The notes under the pieces: model-generated
The model's input: the letters and a program-made list of their open reading frames with translations, nothing else
Told to the model about the DNA's origin: nothing
Databases searched by the model: none
Part shown: positions 10,640-29,880 of the stretch, one piece after another
How positions within the stretch are numbered: position 1 is the first letter of the stretch
How the letters are laid out: each line of letters starts with the position of its first letter
From: Paguma larvata
Taxonomy: Eukaryota > Chordata > Mammalia > Carnivora > Viverridae
Direction of reading: 5' to 3'
Length of the DNA stretch: 64,000 nucleotides
Assembly (NCBI GenBank): GCA_030068075.1
Contig: CM057843.1
Location: 40,431,832-40,495,831, forward strand
Translations under genes and position numbers: made by a program

Positions 10640-13600
10640 AACTGGAGGCTGAGGACTTGCGGCTGGAGGACTCCCCATCACAGGAGCCCCCTCCGTAGCC
10701 CCTGACAGGAGCTAAAGCTTTGCCACCTGGCCGCAAGCTCCGGCCCTGTCACTTCTGGAGCTGGGCTATTAAAGAGCCCGGAGAAGGTCATGTGAGGTGA
10801 GACCCGTGGAGAGGGCTCGCCTGCCCCAGTCCATTGACGCCATGGCCCAGGCTCCTGTTCCGATGCCCTGGGGAACCAGCCCAAGAGAGTATCCCTTCTC
10901 GGGCAGAGACTAATTATCAATGATTGATCCTCTAAACCCGGTACCGGACACGTCATAGGCCCCTGAGCCTTTGTGTGGAATCACCAGCCACATGCCGGGA
11001 TCTCCAGGTCAAGCTTTCCCAGTGGCACTCGGTGGCAACTCCCAACTCCTCCTAAACCCAGAAGGCACTGTGCCTGGGGGATGGCACCAAAGTCCAAGGT
11101 GTCCCAGGCTTCCTCGCCCAGGCAGGCCCTGCATAGACATGGGAACCCCCAACACCAAGTGAGCTGAGATCTCTTCCCCTATCTTTACTAGAATTTCAGG
11201 TTTATTAACGGCGGACCCTCTCGGGCCCTGGTGGGACCCCCTTGACCTTGTCCAGGGAAGGCCTGTGTCCTGGCCTAGATTTGTCCAAGAAGCCAGGCAC
11301 TGGAGTGGGAGGAAAAAACAGAGAGAGGGAACCCCATGATGTTGTGAGGTTCTGGCTGCTTGTGTGGGACACCCAAATGGAGACTTGGTCCTAATGGGGC
11401 ATTAAAGTCGAGCAGGCAGGAGGGCTGGACTGTGGGTTCCTGGCTGTTCCCAGGGGCCCAGGCCAGCTGTTTTCACTACGGTCGGGGAGCCTAACCATCC
11501 CAGTTTCACAGGGTGAGAAGAAGGGGCAAGGGAAATGCTGAAATCTGCCAATCTCCTTAGGCCAGAGCTGGGATGGGGGGAGAGGGAGAAGACACAGGGG
11601 CAATAGGGGAGGTGTGGGGGTGGGTCAGAGATGGAAGCGTTTCTTGGTGAAAGGCAGCTGGCCTCACCTCGGAGGAAACTGTGACCTTCTCAGCTGCCAG
11701 AGAGGAAAAGCAGGGACTGGGGAGGAGGGGTGGGGGGGAGGACAGTCTGGAGCTGGCAGAGAGGTCGGTGATGGTGGTGGCACGGGAAGAGTTAAGAATA
11801 TTCCTAAAATAGCCCAGCCAGAGCCTAAGCCAGCCGGCTAGTGCCTCTCCTGGAGAGCCGATCTATAGCGGGAAAAGTCAGCCTGCTCTGCACCCACCGC
11901 CTGCTGCCTGGCTTGGGCTGCTAATTAAGCCTCCCACCCCACCCCTTGCCAGCCCCTCCTGCCCTAGCGGGGGCCCGGTGCAAATAAGCAGAGAGCCCAA
12001 GTCTGCCCCAAGGGACAGGGAACTCCAGCTGGGACCCGGAGGTCTGTGTCTTGGCACCCACCTCCATACACGCCACCCCCTGCCCTCTGCCTGAGTCAGT
12101 GAGGGGCACACAGGCCGGTGGACGCGATGGAGGCTGACAGGTCAGAGCAGCCAGGTTCCCCCAGCACCACCCCCCCCGACACACACACGGTCAGCCCTTG
12201 TAGGGTGGAGACTCTCAAACGTCAGCTTCTCCTAGCTCTGTGCTCCCCTCTGCTTGGGGCATCCTGAGGTGAGGTTGGGGCAGGGGAAAAGCCGAGAGAG
12301 CCCCTCCAAGAATAAACCACATCTCCGTTTCGGGAGCAGGACCAGCTATGTAATTTACAGGACCCAGGGTGAGATGAAAACACGGAGCCAAATTCAAGGC
12401 AGGAAAAGCAAAGCAGAAAACCAAGGGCAGGTCCCTTCTGAGGGCAGGGCCTTCGTCAAGGCCCAGGTCGCACGTCCTTGAAGCTGGCCCCATTCGGGCG
12501 TTCGGTTTAATGAACACTTACTAAGCACCCGCCGCTCTGGTGCATTGCTCTACTGGCTCTGCCCCCTCAGAGATCCCGTCTTAGTTACTCCCGTTCTCAA
12601 ATGTATGGCCAGGAGGCGCTCTGATATGAGCACGTGAATACGGAAGTGGGGCTGGGCCCCCCTAACCCTGGTTAATTCAGGCTCTCCAAGGATACTGCCG
12701 CAGACAGAATTCCAACCCCCACACCTGGCTGTCAGACCTCTCTGAGCCACACCCTCCACTGCTACCCTCAGAGGGTCTCTGGGGACCACCTGGTCCTGGG
12801 GCCAGCAATCGGCCCCTCCTCCCCTTGCCTCCTGACCCCCTCCAGTAGGATCCCAAAAAGGGCTCAAAGAGCTCCCATCTGGCCCTGCCTCAGATAGGTC
12901 TATGACCTTGGGCAAGCCATTTCTCCTCTCTGGGCCTCAGTTTCCCTGTCTGTCAAAGGAGAGGTCTCTAAGACCTTTCCAGAGCCTAAGTTCTAGGTCT
13001 CCTGGGATAAGAATGCAGGGGTAGGCTTTTCCTACGAGAGACAGGACTTCCAAACAAAAAGCCTTCCCCAGTCAACCTGGGGAGGAGGAGGCTTTCTCCC
13101 CAGGCCCCAGGAAAACCAGCTGCTCCCCACCAGCCCAGTTGGTCCTGCACTGCCTTCTCCCCAACCCTCCTCCTCCTCCCTGCGTTCTACCACCTTGCCT
13201 GGGGGCTGGGGGTGGGGTGGGGGGAATGGAGGGGGTTCTGGAAGAGTCCATGCCTGCGGGAGGGGGTGAGAAGCATGGGGACGCTGCTGGCCAGACGGGG
13301 GGCCTTCTCTCTGCTGCCTTTGTAGGAGGCTCCGCATAATTGCACTGCCTGTCACTCCTGCGTCCTGCTATCTGTCTCTCAGGCTGACCTCGCACGCCCG
13401 CCATTATATTGGTTCCTGTTGGGGCTGCAGAGAGCCTCATTACTTATACATGCAGCTGGGCGACACAGCCTGGGCCGAGGGGTCTCCCGTCCCAGTCCCA
13501 CAGCCGGGGGCCTGCCTTTTCAGAGCTGCCTCTCTGGCGCTGGGCTAGCAGGGGCAGCAGGTGGCTACTGGGCTGGGGGTGGTGGGGGGGGAGAAGGAGG

Positions 13601-14320
13601 TCCAGGCCTGGGCAGGTCTCTGGAACCCTCAGGCACAAAGCCCAGAGCTCTCTGGCGAGGGAATATGAAAACCTGTCTATGATGTGGGTTCTTGGGCTCT
13701 GCCCGCTCAATCCCAACCACTCCTCCTCCTCCGGATATGGGGCTGGGGGAGGGGCTCCTGAAGAAGGTTCCTTACCAATTCCTCGAGACCCAGTCAGACT
13801 GAGGAATTCTGAGTCCCGGCCTGGTCCGACCCACTGCGGCGCGTCCTGGCCCTTCACCCCGAATCACAACACAACTTCCATTCTCCCACACTTGTTGGCC
13901 AACCGTTCCCTCTCCAAAGGGGGCTGAAATTGCAGAGGCGTTTCCCGTGGAGGATCTGGAAGTGTCTGAGTTAAAAATGTCATACAGGGATTTTAAATAT
14001 TTTAATGGATGACAATGGGGAGTTTTCTTTAATATGAGAATCACCACCTCTCAGTGGTGCCCTGGACAACCTCCCAGCCCACCGAAAGAAATGAAAGCCT
14101 TAAGTGTGATGAGACTTCCTCAAACACAGACGGCGAGTTGACGGACTAACAGCCTTGAGATCCAGCCTCTGCCTCTCGCTGCCCAGCACCCACTCCTGCC
14201 CGAGCCAGGACTGTAGACCAGTGGCTTCAACTCGAAACCAAAACATGCCTTTTATACGACTGGCTGATTCAAGCTGTTCTTTCTCGCTCAGGTGCCTTTC
14301 CTTACTTTTCCTACCAGGTC
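10640..14320. other. Intergenic, nothing coding recognised
   Basis: Mostly unique, GC-rich. Short MIR-like piece near 12900-12960 (GACCTTGGGCAAGCCATTTC). Long open frames on both strands reflect GC content. Confidence 0.5.
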
Positions 14321-14324
14321 TGTA

Positions 14325-14525
14325 CCTGTTGGGCCGGATGGTAAAGAGCCCCTACTTGGGGGTCAAACAGACCCGAGTTCTAATCCTGACTCTCTCTTAC
14401 CAGCTGTGTGATTCCAGGCAAGTTGCTTGACTTCTCTGAGCCTCAGCATCCTCGTCTCCAACGGAAAGACGAGGATGAATGGAGTATGGAAAGTGCCTGG
14501 CACACATTGGTACCGAGGTAACCGC
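14325..14525 (+). mobile_element. MIR
   Basis: AGCTGTGTGATTCCAGGCAA, GCTTGACTTCTCTGAGCCTC and AGTGCCTGGCACACATTGG. Confidence 0.8.
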
Positions 14526-14599
14526 AAGGACACTCATCCATCATCCATCTTCATTCATTTCATAAACATTTCACGATCCTTCTTGAAACCTGGAAATCT

Positions 14600-15065
14600 G
14601 CTCCCCACCCCATTCCTATCCCATCCACATCAGGTCACCATCAGCTCCCCCCTGGACCACTGCGACGTCTTCCTACCTAATCTGCCCATGATACTCTTAC
14701 TCGATTTTTAACCCCTCCACCCCACACTAGCCAGAGTGATCCTTCTAGTCCGATTATACTGCTCACTCAACACTTTTCAGTAGTTCCTAAAGGCCCTTAG
14801 GGTGAATTATACACTCCCTGGCACAGCCCACAAAGCCCTGCAAGCTTGTCCTCAGCTTGTGCTGTTCCTCGTGCCTGGAATAATCTTCCCTCCCTCCCTC
14901 GTCCCTCCACCTCTGGTGGCCCTTCCTCTTCACCTTGCCATCCTTTCATCAGGGCTTAACTTAAATATCACCTCCTCCAGGGAGCTTCCCATGATTCCCT
15001 CCTTCCAGATGAATGTAGCCAACACTACTGCGTACTCCTGTAGCACCCCGCGTATTCCCAGGTAG
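14600..15065 (+). mobile_element. L2 LINE 3' part
   Basis: CACAAAGCCCTGCAAGCTTG, CTGTTCCTCGTGCCTGGAAT and CTTAAATATCACCTCCTCCA are the typical L2 ORF2/3' end. Open frames here are remnants. Confidence 0.75.
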
Positions 15066-15289
15066 TTGGTCAAGCTAGATAACAGGTGATTGTTTCACTG
15101 TCCAGGTTCCTTCCAGACACTGTAAACTACATAGGGTCATGCCACCGCTGTGTCCTGCGACCACAAGAGATGTGGTGGACAGTCAGTTAATACGAGCTTA
15201 TAGGAGGGACGGAGGACGGATGCATGGGTGGACAGAGAGATGGGAAAAGTGACACCTTCTCTCTGAAGTCTTCCCGAGTCCTCTGGGCA

Positions 15290-15700
15290 GGGACTTTTTC
15301 ATCCGTGCTCATATAGCCTAATGCAAACCTCTACCCAAGCCTTAGTTTTTCCTCAGCTATAAAATGGGGGAAAGAACACTACCTCCCTCATGGGGTTATT
15401 GATATTAAATGATAGAAGCCCTGTAATAGTTTTAAGTCCATGATAACAGGTTGTTAAATTTAAATAAGATAATCCGAAGAGCTTAGAACAAGATCTGGCA
15501 CTTGGTAAGTGCTCCAAAAACCTTAGTAGTTATCATAAGATTTACCATTTCTTGCTGCCTGGGTCACCTGCCAAAGAGTGAGCTCCTCGGGGGTATGGCT
15601 TCGGTCTTACTCGTTTTCGGACACACCAGCACTACCGCGTCACGGAGCCTAGCCCGATGTTCTCAGTAAGTGTTTACTGAATGAACAAGTGAACAAATGA
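15290..15700. mobile_element. MIR and L2 tail fragments
   Basis: TATAAAATGGGGGAAAGAAC and GGCACTTGGTAAGTGCTCC (MIR), then GTGAGCTCCTCGGGGGTATG and CAGTAAGTGTTTACTGAATG (L2 3' tail). Confidence 0.65.
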
Positions 15701-16489
15701 ACGAGGATCTGCCAGCCGATGATTCAGGCCACAGCACCCTCCTCGTCACTCACAAACCCAGACGCACGCGAACACAAACTGTCTCTGACACGTTCACGCC
15801 CACTCGCATTCATTCAAAAAACCCCAAAATACCACGGAACAGCCACCGGTTTCCTAGAGTCAGCCCTGCGTAAATGAAGAGTCTTACCGCACCCCCTGCA
15901 CGCCACCTTGGTGGCCAGCACCCCCTCCCCACCCTGGAAATGACGGGGTGTGGGGGGGCTGTGAGGGGTGAGGGGGTCTCTCACTCACAGGAGGGAAAAC
16001 AAAGCTGGATCTTCAGCTCCCCGCTCTCTCCCACCGCTGCTCGGGTCTTTCCCCCGTCTGTAAACCTGGGTCCCTGGCCTTGGCAGGTGGTTGCAGAAGA
16101 GGCCAGAGAGCCAGAACTCCAGGGGCCCTTCATCACTCATCTAGTCTGGTCTCTGAACCTAGAGCATAATCCCTCGGCCTCCTGTCCTAGGGCTAAGCAC
16201 AGCAATCTGTAGGAAGGCGGGAGAAGGAGCCCCAAGGCCTGAGTGGTGGAAGGGCCTTCTTAGCCTGCAGGTGAAAGAATTGCATTAGCCACCATTTACT
16301 GGGTGCCTAACGAGGGTCAGTTACAGAGTCCGGTGCTTACGTACATTCTATCTCATTTCATTCTCGCGACCACCCTTTTTCCAGAGGAGGACACTTGAGG
16401 CGCTGCAGGTTAGGCTATCCTAAAATCTCCAGCTACGACTGGCACGCCGATCTCTAATTCTTCGACCGACAATCTCTAGAGAATTTCGG

Positions 16490-17100
16490 GTGAGAGGAGT
16501 GGAAGGGCTGGGGGTCCACAGTCGTGAGGCTGGGGGACGCCCCCCAAGGCAGCACCCGCCCTCCCCCACCCCAATCGGCCAGGCCTTCAGGTCCCGGCTG
16601 AAAAGGGACGCCCGACGCCGCGGCGGGCTGGGGGTTCATGTCCCTCGGGAACCTGGGTGGGGCCGAGGCGGGGCCCGGCGAGCCCGCGGGAGGCGGGAGC
16701 CGGTGGCCCAGGCTCACAGGCCAAGATGGCTGTTAATTAAAGTGCTGGCACCAGCTCCTCTCCGCAAAGTTTGAAGCCGTTATTTTCCACTCCAGCGAAG
16801 CGGGGAGAATCCGGCTGGGCTGACAGAGACGCCACACCGCGCCAGGGAGCGGGGCGCTCTTTCGGGGGGCGGGGGGCAGGCCGCCTCGCCGCGCTGAGCT
16901 CGCGCCTGGGACGCGCGGAGAGCGCGGCGGGCGGGTGCTCCCGCCGGGGCCGCGACCTGGGGCGCCCGCCGCACTTTCCCGGCGGGTCCTGGGAGGGCTG
17001 CGGGGGTGGGGGTGGGGCTGCAGATAAGCCCCAGCTGTACAGCAGGGGAGAGACCCGTGTGCACGTGCGAACCTGGGGGAGGGGAACTGTGCAAATCGCA
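16490..17100. promoter_or_regulatory. Orphan CpG island upstream of C1QL1
   Basis: CpG-dense, GC-rich segment 2.2-2.9 kb before the C1QL1 start, separated from the gene's own island by ordinary sequence that includes a MIR. It contains AAGATGGC (YY1-type) at 16723-16730 and several GGGCGGGG/CCCGCC boxes. It could be an alternative promoter, an lncRNA start or a CpG-rich enhancer; I see no convincing coding exon. Confidence 0.55.
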
Positions 17101-17319
17101 CGCTAAAGACCGCGCATTTGTCCCTCGGGTCACCAACCCTGTCGCTCTTCGAGGAGTCATATTGGGGGAGATCGAGGTGGGGGGGGCAGGCGTCTGACAG
17201 CTGAGGACTACTCTTCCTGAGCCTGGGAGGTCTAGCTGCACAGCCCAGCGCCCCCTCCTGCCGGACTTAACACTTTCCTCTTTTTGGACAGTGAACAGTA
17301 CCTAGAGACCCAACCCCGC

Positions 17320-17560
17320 CCAGGTTGGAAAAGCCTGGAGTCGGGCTGCGGGTTTGAATCCCGACTCTACCGCTTATTAGTTGTGTGACTTTGGGGAAAT
17401 CTCTTAACTTGTCAGAGCCTCAGTTCTCCATCTGTAAAATGAGAATCAAGATGGGTTTTACTTCTAGGGATTGGTGTGAAGATCGAGTGGGATCACGTAA
17501 GTAAAGCATTCAGTACAGGACCCTGCACACAGTAAGCCCAGGACAAATGCTATTTATTGA
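17320..17560 (+). mobile_element. MIR
   Basis: GGTTTGAATCCCGACTCTAC, TTGTGTGACTTTGGGGAAAT and CATCTGTAAAATGAGAATC: a well-preserved MIR between the two CpG islands. Confidence 0.88.
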
Positions 17561-18939
17561 GTTTGTTTAGCTCCCTCCTTGGTGGTGGGGGTCACTCAAC
17601 CTCTCTCTGCCATCAGTGCTTGGAAGGTCCTCTTTCATAGCCCCTTGTTTCATATTCTTATGTCCCTTTCCTCCTCCCAGCTCTAGGTGGGGGTAAACAG
17701 TCTCAACCTAGGGTAAAGAAAGTCAGAGAATCATATGGACCGTTGTGACAGGTCAGGAGGGGAAGAGTGTGAGGTGGGCGGGGGCCTCTCCAGAGAAAAG
17801 AAAGAGGCTGGAGGGTCATCCTTCAGCAGCTGCCAGAGGCCTCCCAAAGGCAGAGCCCTCCCTGGCGGGCTGGAGAAAGGAGGGTGAAGGAGGAGCAGTG
17901 GAGCAGCACGAGCGGGGCCTCAAATAATGTGACAAATATTTTGATGGAAGCAGACACATTTCTGTTTATGCAACCTAAACACTTTGCTGCACTTGAGGAA
18001 GAGGATTGCCTCATGCAACCTACTGGGGAGAAGATTTAGGGGGCTGCTGAGGAGGCTAGGGTGGAGGAGGAGCTAAGGGGCTGGGGGAGACATATCCCCC
18101 CTCTTGGAGGTTTGAAAAGGGAGCTACCACCCAGGAGTTATTTGCATGGGTCAGAATGTAGAAATGAGGAGGGGAACCCACTTTCTTATTTAGGGCCCCC
18201 ACTTCTCCCTTGTCTGAAAGCAGGGATGAGAAGAGTCATCAGAGGAAAATGGAGGACCCCACCCAACCCCCAGGAAAAAGCAGCCTTGTCTGGCCTGGAG
18301 CTCGGTGAGGAAGGGGCAGAGGCAAGTGGGTAGAAGATCTGCCCATCCTGGAGGAAGATGGGTCCAGGGAACAGCCAGCCGGGAGCCAGAAAAGAGGAGG
18401 GACAGCTGCTGTCAGTGCTCACAGATCTCGCCGGGCACCCTGACAGGCACGCGATCCCCAGATCTCCCGGATGGGTGGTCTGCGAGGCCTGCGTGCAGAA
18501 TGGCCCCCGTCCCCATCTTCCTTTTGCCTTCCTCTCTTCTTCCCTCTCATCCTCTTTCTTGTCCCTTTTTTGCTCCCCACTCCGTACCCCCCTCAATTGT
18601 TCTCTATCCCCAGTAGGCTGAGGAACCCGCGACCCGGCCTCCACCCCCAATGGGCAGTGGCCCCTGGTGCCTCCCTCTCGGTTTTCGTCGAAACAGACCC
18701 TCGAGGCTTCTCCTCTCTGTCTCCCTCGGCGCTCTCTAGCTCTCCCTGTGGCCCTCTTTTCCACTCGGCTTTTGGTCCCTACTCCTTCCTCCCCTATAGG
18801 AGACTCTACTGTTTCTCAGACTCCAGCATCCTCTCCATTTCGGAATCTCAGTCTCTAGCTCGCGGAGTCTCCCGGTTCCTCTCCCGGCTCTGGCCTTAGT
18901 CTCCGCGGCCCCGCCCCCCTTGGTGGGCGGATCCCTACG

Positions 18940-18940
<1 letters not shown>
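17560..18940. other. Proximal upstream region of C1QL1
   Basis: Unique sequence. CT-rich from 18520 to 18900, then passing into the CpG island. AAATAATGTGACAAATATTT near 17920-17940. No exon recognised. Confidence 0.5.
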
Positions 18941-25581
<6,641 letters not shown>

Positions 25582-26065
25582 GCTCCCCGCGGCCCCCTCC
25601 ATCCCCTATCCAGCTCCCCCCTCCCCCGGGGCTCCCCTCCCGGCGGGCTGAGGACGACCCGACCCCTCCTGACGCTGCCGCAGCCCTGGCTATGACGCCC
25701 CCGGCCCGCCCTTGTCACCACCCGGGCCGCAGGCTAGGCTCTCCTCCTGCCCGCTCGCCTCGCCGGGTCCAGAGCGCGCGGTCCCGGCTCCCGCGAGGCG
25801 GTGTCGACCGCCCCCGCCCTGGCCCGCACTGTATATTTGTACAATAGGACTGTTTATTGCCCACCCTGCTCGTCAGCCCGCCCCAGACTGGGGACAGGTC
25901 TTGGCAGGGTCCCTTCCTGTGCTCGGATGCGCTGCCCTCCCGCTGCGGGGTAGCGCCTCCCGGGAGAGGGGTGGGTTGGGGCTGGAGAGCGTCCCAGTAC
26001 CTGCTGAAGCCCCAGCCGGGGCGCCCCGTCTGACCAAAGCTCTAATAAAAACACTTCCACCCCAC
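25582..26065 (+). other. C1QL1: C1QL1 3' UTR with poly(A) signal
   Basis: GC-rich 3' UTR after the stop. It contains a short AT-rich patch near 25830 and a canonical AATAAA at 26044-26049, so cleavage is expected about 15-25 nt later. No other AATAAA lies between the stop and this one. Confidence 0.8.
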
Positions 26066-26349
26066 TGGCTTTGGGTCTGTGCCCTGGAGAGGAGCTGCAG
26101 GAGGGGACCATGAACCTTGCCTTCTTCCAGAAAGGGAAAGTGTCTGCCGGACGCTTCCCATGGATCTGGGAGCAGCTGGGTCCCAGAATCACAGCTGCTC
26201 CCGGAAGAGGTGGGCCAAGGTGCACCGTGCTCGCCACAGCCCAAGCGGGGCCTGGGCAGGGGGAACAGGAAGTAGTTACATCATCCCCTTCCATGGAGGA
26301 AGAGTTCCATTGGTGGGACCTGGAAGGTGGCATCCGCAAGGTTTACTCT

Positions 26350-26590
26350 GGGACACCTGGGCTCTCAATCTGGTACCGCCGTGTGTCATCTTGGGCAAGT
26401 CACTCCTCTTTCAGTTCTGGGTTAGTGACAGCCATGACAGGAACACACTTCGCACTAAAAACTGGTTGACTTTGGCCCAAGCACTTCACGTCTGGGCCTC
26501 GGTTCCCTCACCCATAAAACGTAGGTGACAAGCCCTACCTCACTTGACTAAGGATTGAAGAGGTACAGTGTCTGTGACCAATAAGCATTG
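26350..26590 (+). mobile_element. MIR
   Basis: GTGTGTCATCTTGGGCAAGT, CTGGGCCTCGGTTCCCTCAC and CCATAAAACGTAGGTGAC. Confidence 0.75.
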
Positions 26591-27120
26591 CTTTTACCAT
26601 TTATACATCGCTGAAAGTTTGCACAACACTTCCGGGTATGGCCCCTCACTCAGGCCTCCCAAGAGCCCCCAGAGGTTGGGTGAGTAGATTTTGATCCTCT
26701 TCCAGGGAGGTTAAATATCTTGCAGAATGTGACCTGGTCGCTAAGTTCCGTGACTGCCCTTGAATCCAAGAAGCCCTGCTCCTTGGAGACGACACACTGA
26801 GTCCCCTCGCTCTGTCTGCCTCCCTTCCCTCCTGTAACTGGGACCCTGACAGTCGTAGCTAGGGCATTCCTAAATAACGAACGATAGCTAATGTTTAGAG
26901 AGCAGTCACCTTGTCAGACACCACATAAGAACCTTATAAATACTCTCTCATAGATACGTGTGGGGAGGGGGTAGACTGTCAGGAAACGCTCACATGCCCT
27001 TTAACCCCGGGTGCTGTTACTTCATCCATTTCAGATGAGGACACTGAGGTTCAGAGAGGTTGGATAACATGCCAGGGTCACAGAGCTAGGAAAAGGCGAA
27101 TCGGAACCAAGGGCCGCGCT
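26590..27120. mobile_element. MIR3-like fragments
   Basis: Two divergent MIR-family stretches: GCCTCCCAAGAGCCCCCAGA region, then TTCAGATGAGGACACTGAGG with CCAGGGTCACAGAGCTAGG. Confidence 0.6.
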
Positions 27121-27479
27121 CTCAGCCGGTAGGCCGCATTTCATGAGACCTGGCCTCTCCAAAGCAGAACCGAGGAAGAGTGGCTCTGAGGCAGCTCGTC
27201 CTTGCTGTGCCCAGCCCGTCCACTCCCACCCCTGCCCGGCAGAGGCTGCACGTACTTCCAAGCATCTGCACTGGGCAGCAGCCACGGGGCGAGCCTCTTG
27301 GAGAATCCCGAAGCTCTATATTGAGGAAAAGTCCCATCTGGCCTCCCCTCCCCCAGCTGGCTCAGCTGGAGAGACAGGAAGGAGGGGTGGCCTCCGTCCC
27401 AGTCAGGCCCCATGTATGGACCCTTGTCATGGCTGGCAGCCTTGAATGACTTTCTTTATCCTCCCTTCTCTCCCCTACT

Positions 27480-27830
27480 TCCCCCTACTGCCAGCTGTGG
27501 CCATTTAATAAAATTAGCTTAATGCTTGTTCCTTCCCTGTGGGGTCTGGAGATTGAAATCCGCGGGTCCCCACAAACCCAATAAAACCCCTGGCAGGTCT
27601 GGCTGGAATGAGAGTTTCCTCGGGAAGAGTGATTAGATTAGAGGGCGCTCCCCCCCTGCCCCCAGTGCCACCCACAGCCCCCTGCGATTCTTTAATGGCC
27701 ACGCTGGCCCAGAGGTAACCGGCCACATATCTGGGGGGCTCCCTGCCCCTCCCCAGAGACCACAGGGACAGGGCTGGGACCTCTGCTACAATAAAAAGCA
27801 TGTTAATTGTTTCTGTAGGGAGCGCCCGGC
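27480..27830. promoter_or_regulatory. Candidate conserved element 3' of C1QL1
   Basis: Alternating AT-rich words (CATTTAATAAAATTAGCTTA, GTGATTAGATTAGAGG, TTCTTTAATGGCCACG, GCATGTTAATTGTTTCTG) spaced by GC-rich sequence; no repeat signature. Confidence 0.4.
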
Positions 27831-28069
27831 TGGCTTGTTTGCTTTTATTTCTGGTGACTGGACAATCCTCATGTCGTTTTGAGGGATGGGCCTAATGTCT
27901 CCATTTTGCAGATGAGGAAATCACCATCTGAAGAAGAATCGTGACTTGCCCACGGTCATGCAGCAGGTGCATGGCCATAACTGAAGTGGACCGAAGCCAA
28001 GGACTTTTTCTTCCTTTGCAGGGCACCGAGGGTATCCTGCGGTCACTCAGACGGCACCCCAGCAGCAGG

Positions 28070-28505
28070 GGAGACTGCTGGAAACTGTCTCCCCCATCAG
28101 ACAGGGGGTCCCCCAAGGGCATAGTCTGGGGTTCTTTTCCCCCCTGAGACTTGGGATACCTGAGGGCAAGGACGGTGTCTCCACCATCGGAATGGGAAAC
28201 TTCCTGAAGTCAAGATCTCTGTCTCCTCCGTCAGAATGGGCGTCCTCAAAGGGTGTTTGGAGCAAGTTGAGGGCAAGGTCTGTATCCAGCCAAGAGATGG
28301 TGGCTCTGCTCTCAGCAGCTCTGAGGGTAGGCACTGCTTTTTCTATTGAACTAGGGCTTTCTAAGAGCAGCCCCTGGGACTGGGGGTTCCATGAGGGACA
28401 GACTATGTCTCTTCAACTGGGGGATCCCCGAGAGCAGGAGCTGCGCCTCCCCTCAGACTGGGGGCTCCCTGAAAGCAGGGCATGTGTCTCTCCTCCTCCT
28501 CCTCA
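28070..28505. repeat. Degenerate tandem repeat, period about 41 bp
   Basis: Repeated variants of ACTGGGGG-CTCCCTGAGAGCAGG followed by TGTCTC. The cores lie at about 28098, 28146, 28188, 28232, 28379, 28416 and 28457, and spacing varies from 37 to 48 bp apart from a diverged gap in the middle. The core resembles the 3' tail of L2 elements, so it may be an amplified L2 fragment. Confidence 0.7.
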
Positions 28506-29589
28506 GTCAAGGGCTTTCTGGTACAAGAACATTCCAGGGGGACAGGGCTGGCTGGGTGATAGAAAGGAGGGTGAGCAGGCACAATGGCAGTCCCGCTCTG
28601 GGGGAAGGAAGGAAGAAAGCTCCCCAGGCTGCCTCCCCTTCAGAAAGATGTGTGATTAATTAACTAATAATGTCCCCGCCAGGGGGTGTTAGGATGGAGG
28701 CACCCCCGGAGCTCACCCACCCAAGGAAAGGTGGGCCGTCCTGGGCCCAGGCAGCTGCTAGCCCTAGAGGCTGGGGCTGCCCTGCTTTCTGGGGTCATGG
28801 GGACCAGAAGGGACAGCGGGAGCCCACCGCTGGGGACTGTCCTAATTGGATGACTTTGCAGGATGGCCAGCCAGGTGCGCTCAGCCCTCCGCTTCGGCTT
28901 GCTACAAACACATCTGCCATGGTGAGGTCTAGGGGTTAATTGCCTCCCGCCTCACTCCTGGTAACCGATATTTCATTTACTGCTCGGAGGGGGAGCCGCC
29001 CGGAGAATCAATCCTGGACAAGCATCCAGGAGACAGGGGAGCTGCGGAGGCACAGGAGCTGTTTCCCGGAGGATCTCTGAACACCAGAGGAGGAGGCAGG
29101 AGGCAAGGACCCAGAGAAGGCGGCCGAATGCTCCAGGCCACTCGGAGGGGCTTCGTCTGCGTGCTGCCCACTCTGACAGCACCCCCATGGGCTAAGAGAA
29201 AATCCCAGGGGGACAGAGGCTGCACTGCCCCAGCTAGCTGTGCTGTTTCCCCTGCCCTGGTTCCTTCTGCATTTATTTATCTGAGTGTCCCCATAAGCTG
29301 TAGCAGGTTAGATGCTGTTAATAAGGTTCTTTTCACAAGCAATGAAGGTATATTTGAAAAGCGGAACCGGAGGTGTGAGCTCCTCGCCCCCTTCCAGGTA
29401 ACAAACCTTAAAATCCTACAAATGAGGTGATAATAACGTGGAAGCGAAGAGCCTACACATGTTTGGAACTGGAAGGGGGTGGCGGGGTTACTGAGAGGGG
29501 GCGGCTGGGGGCTGGAGCAGAAAAGGGGGGGCTACTCCCATGCTTTCAACAGGCTCCCCATTTGTTCCATCCACCAAAACTGAGAATCA

Positions 29590-29880
29590 AAACCACAGAA
29601 TGGGCAACCCCCATTACACAGCTGGGAAAACTGAGACCCCAAGAGAAAGTCAAGATTGCTCAGGTTGGCTCAGGGCAGAAGGAGAACCAGAGATGGCAGA
29701 ACCCAGTAGACGTGCAGCGAGTGGAGACACAGGGCTGGGTTCAAGTCCCAGGCCATGCTCGGTGTTTTGGGAAAAGACACTTGACCTCTCGGAGCCACAG
29801 TTTCTTCATCCATATAATGGGGCCAATAAAAATATCTCCTTGAAGGGCTGCTGTGAGGTAGCGGGTGAGAACCTGTTTTG
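29590..29880 (+). mobile_element. MIR
   Basis: GACACTTGACCTCTCGGAGC, TTCTTCATCCATATAATGGG and AAGGGCTGCTGTGAGGTAG. Confidence 0.75.

Noticed and set aside
14802..15065. 87-codon frame
   Set aside because: Remnant of an L2 LINE 3' end.
16733..17241. Long minus-strand frames in the upstream CpG island
   Set aside because: Pro/Arg/Ala-rich, no domain, no splice context; base composition explains them.
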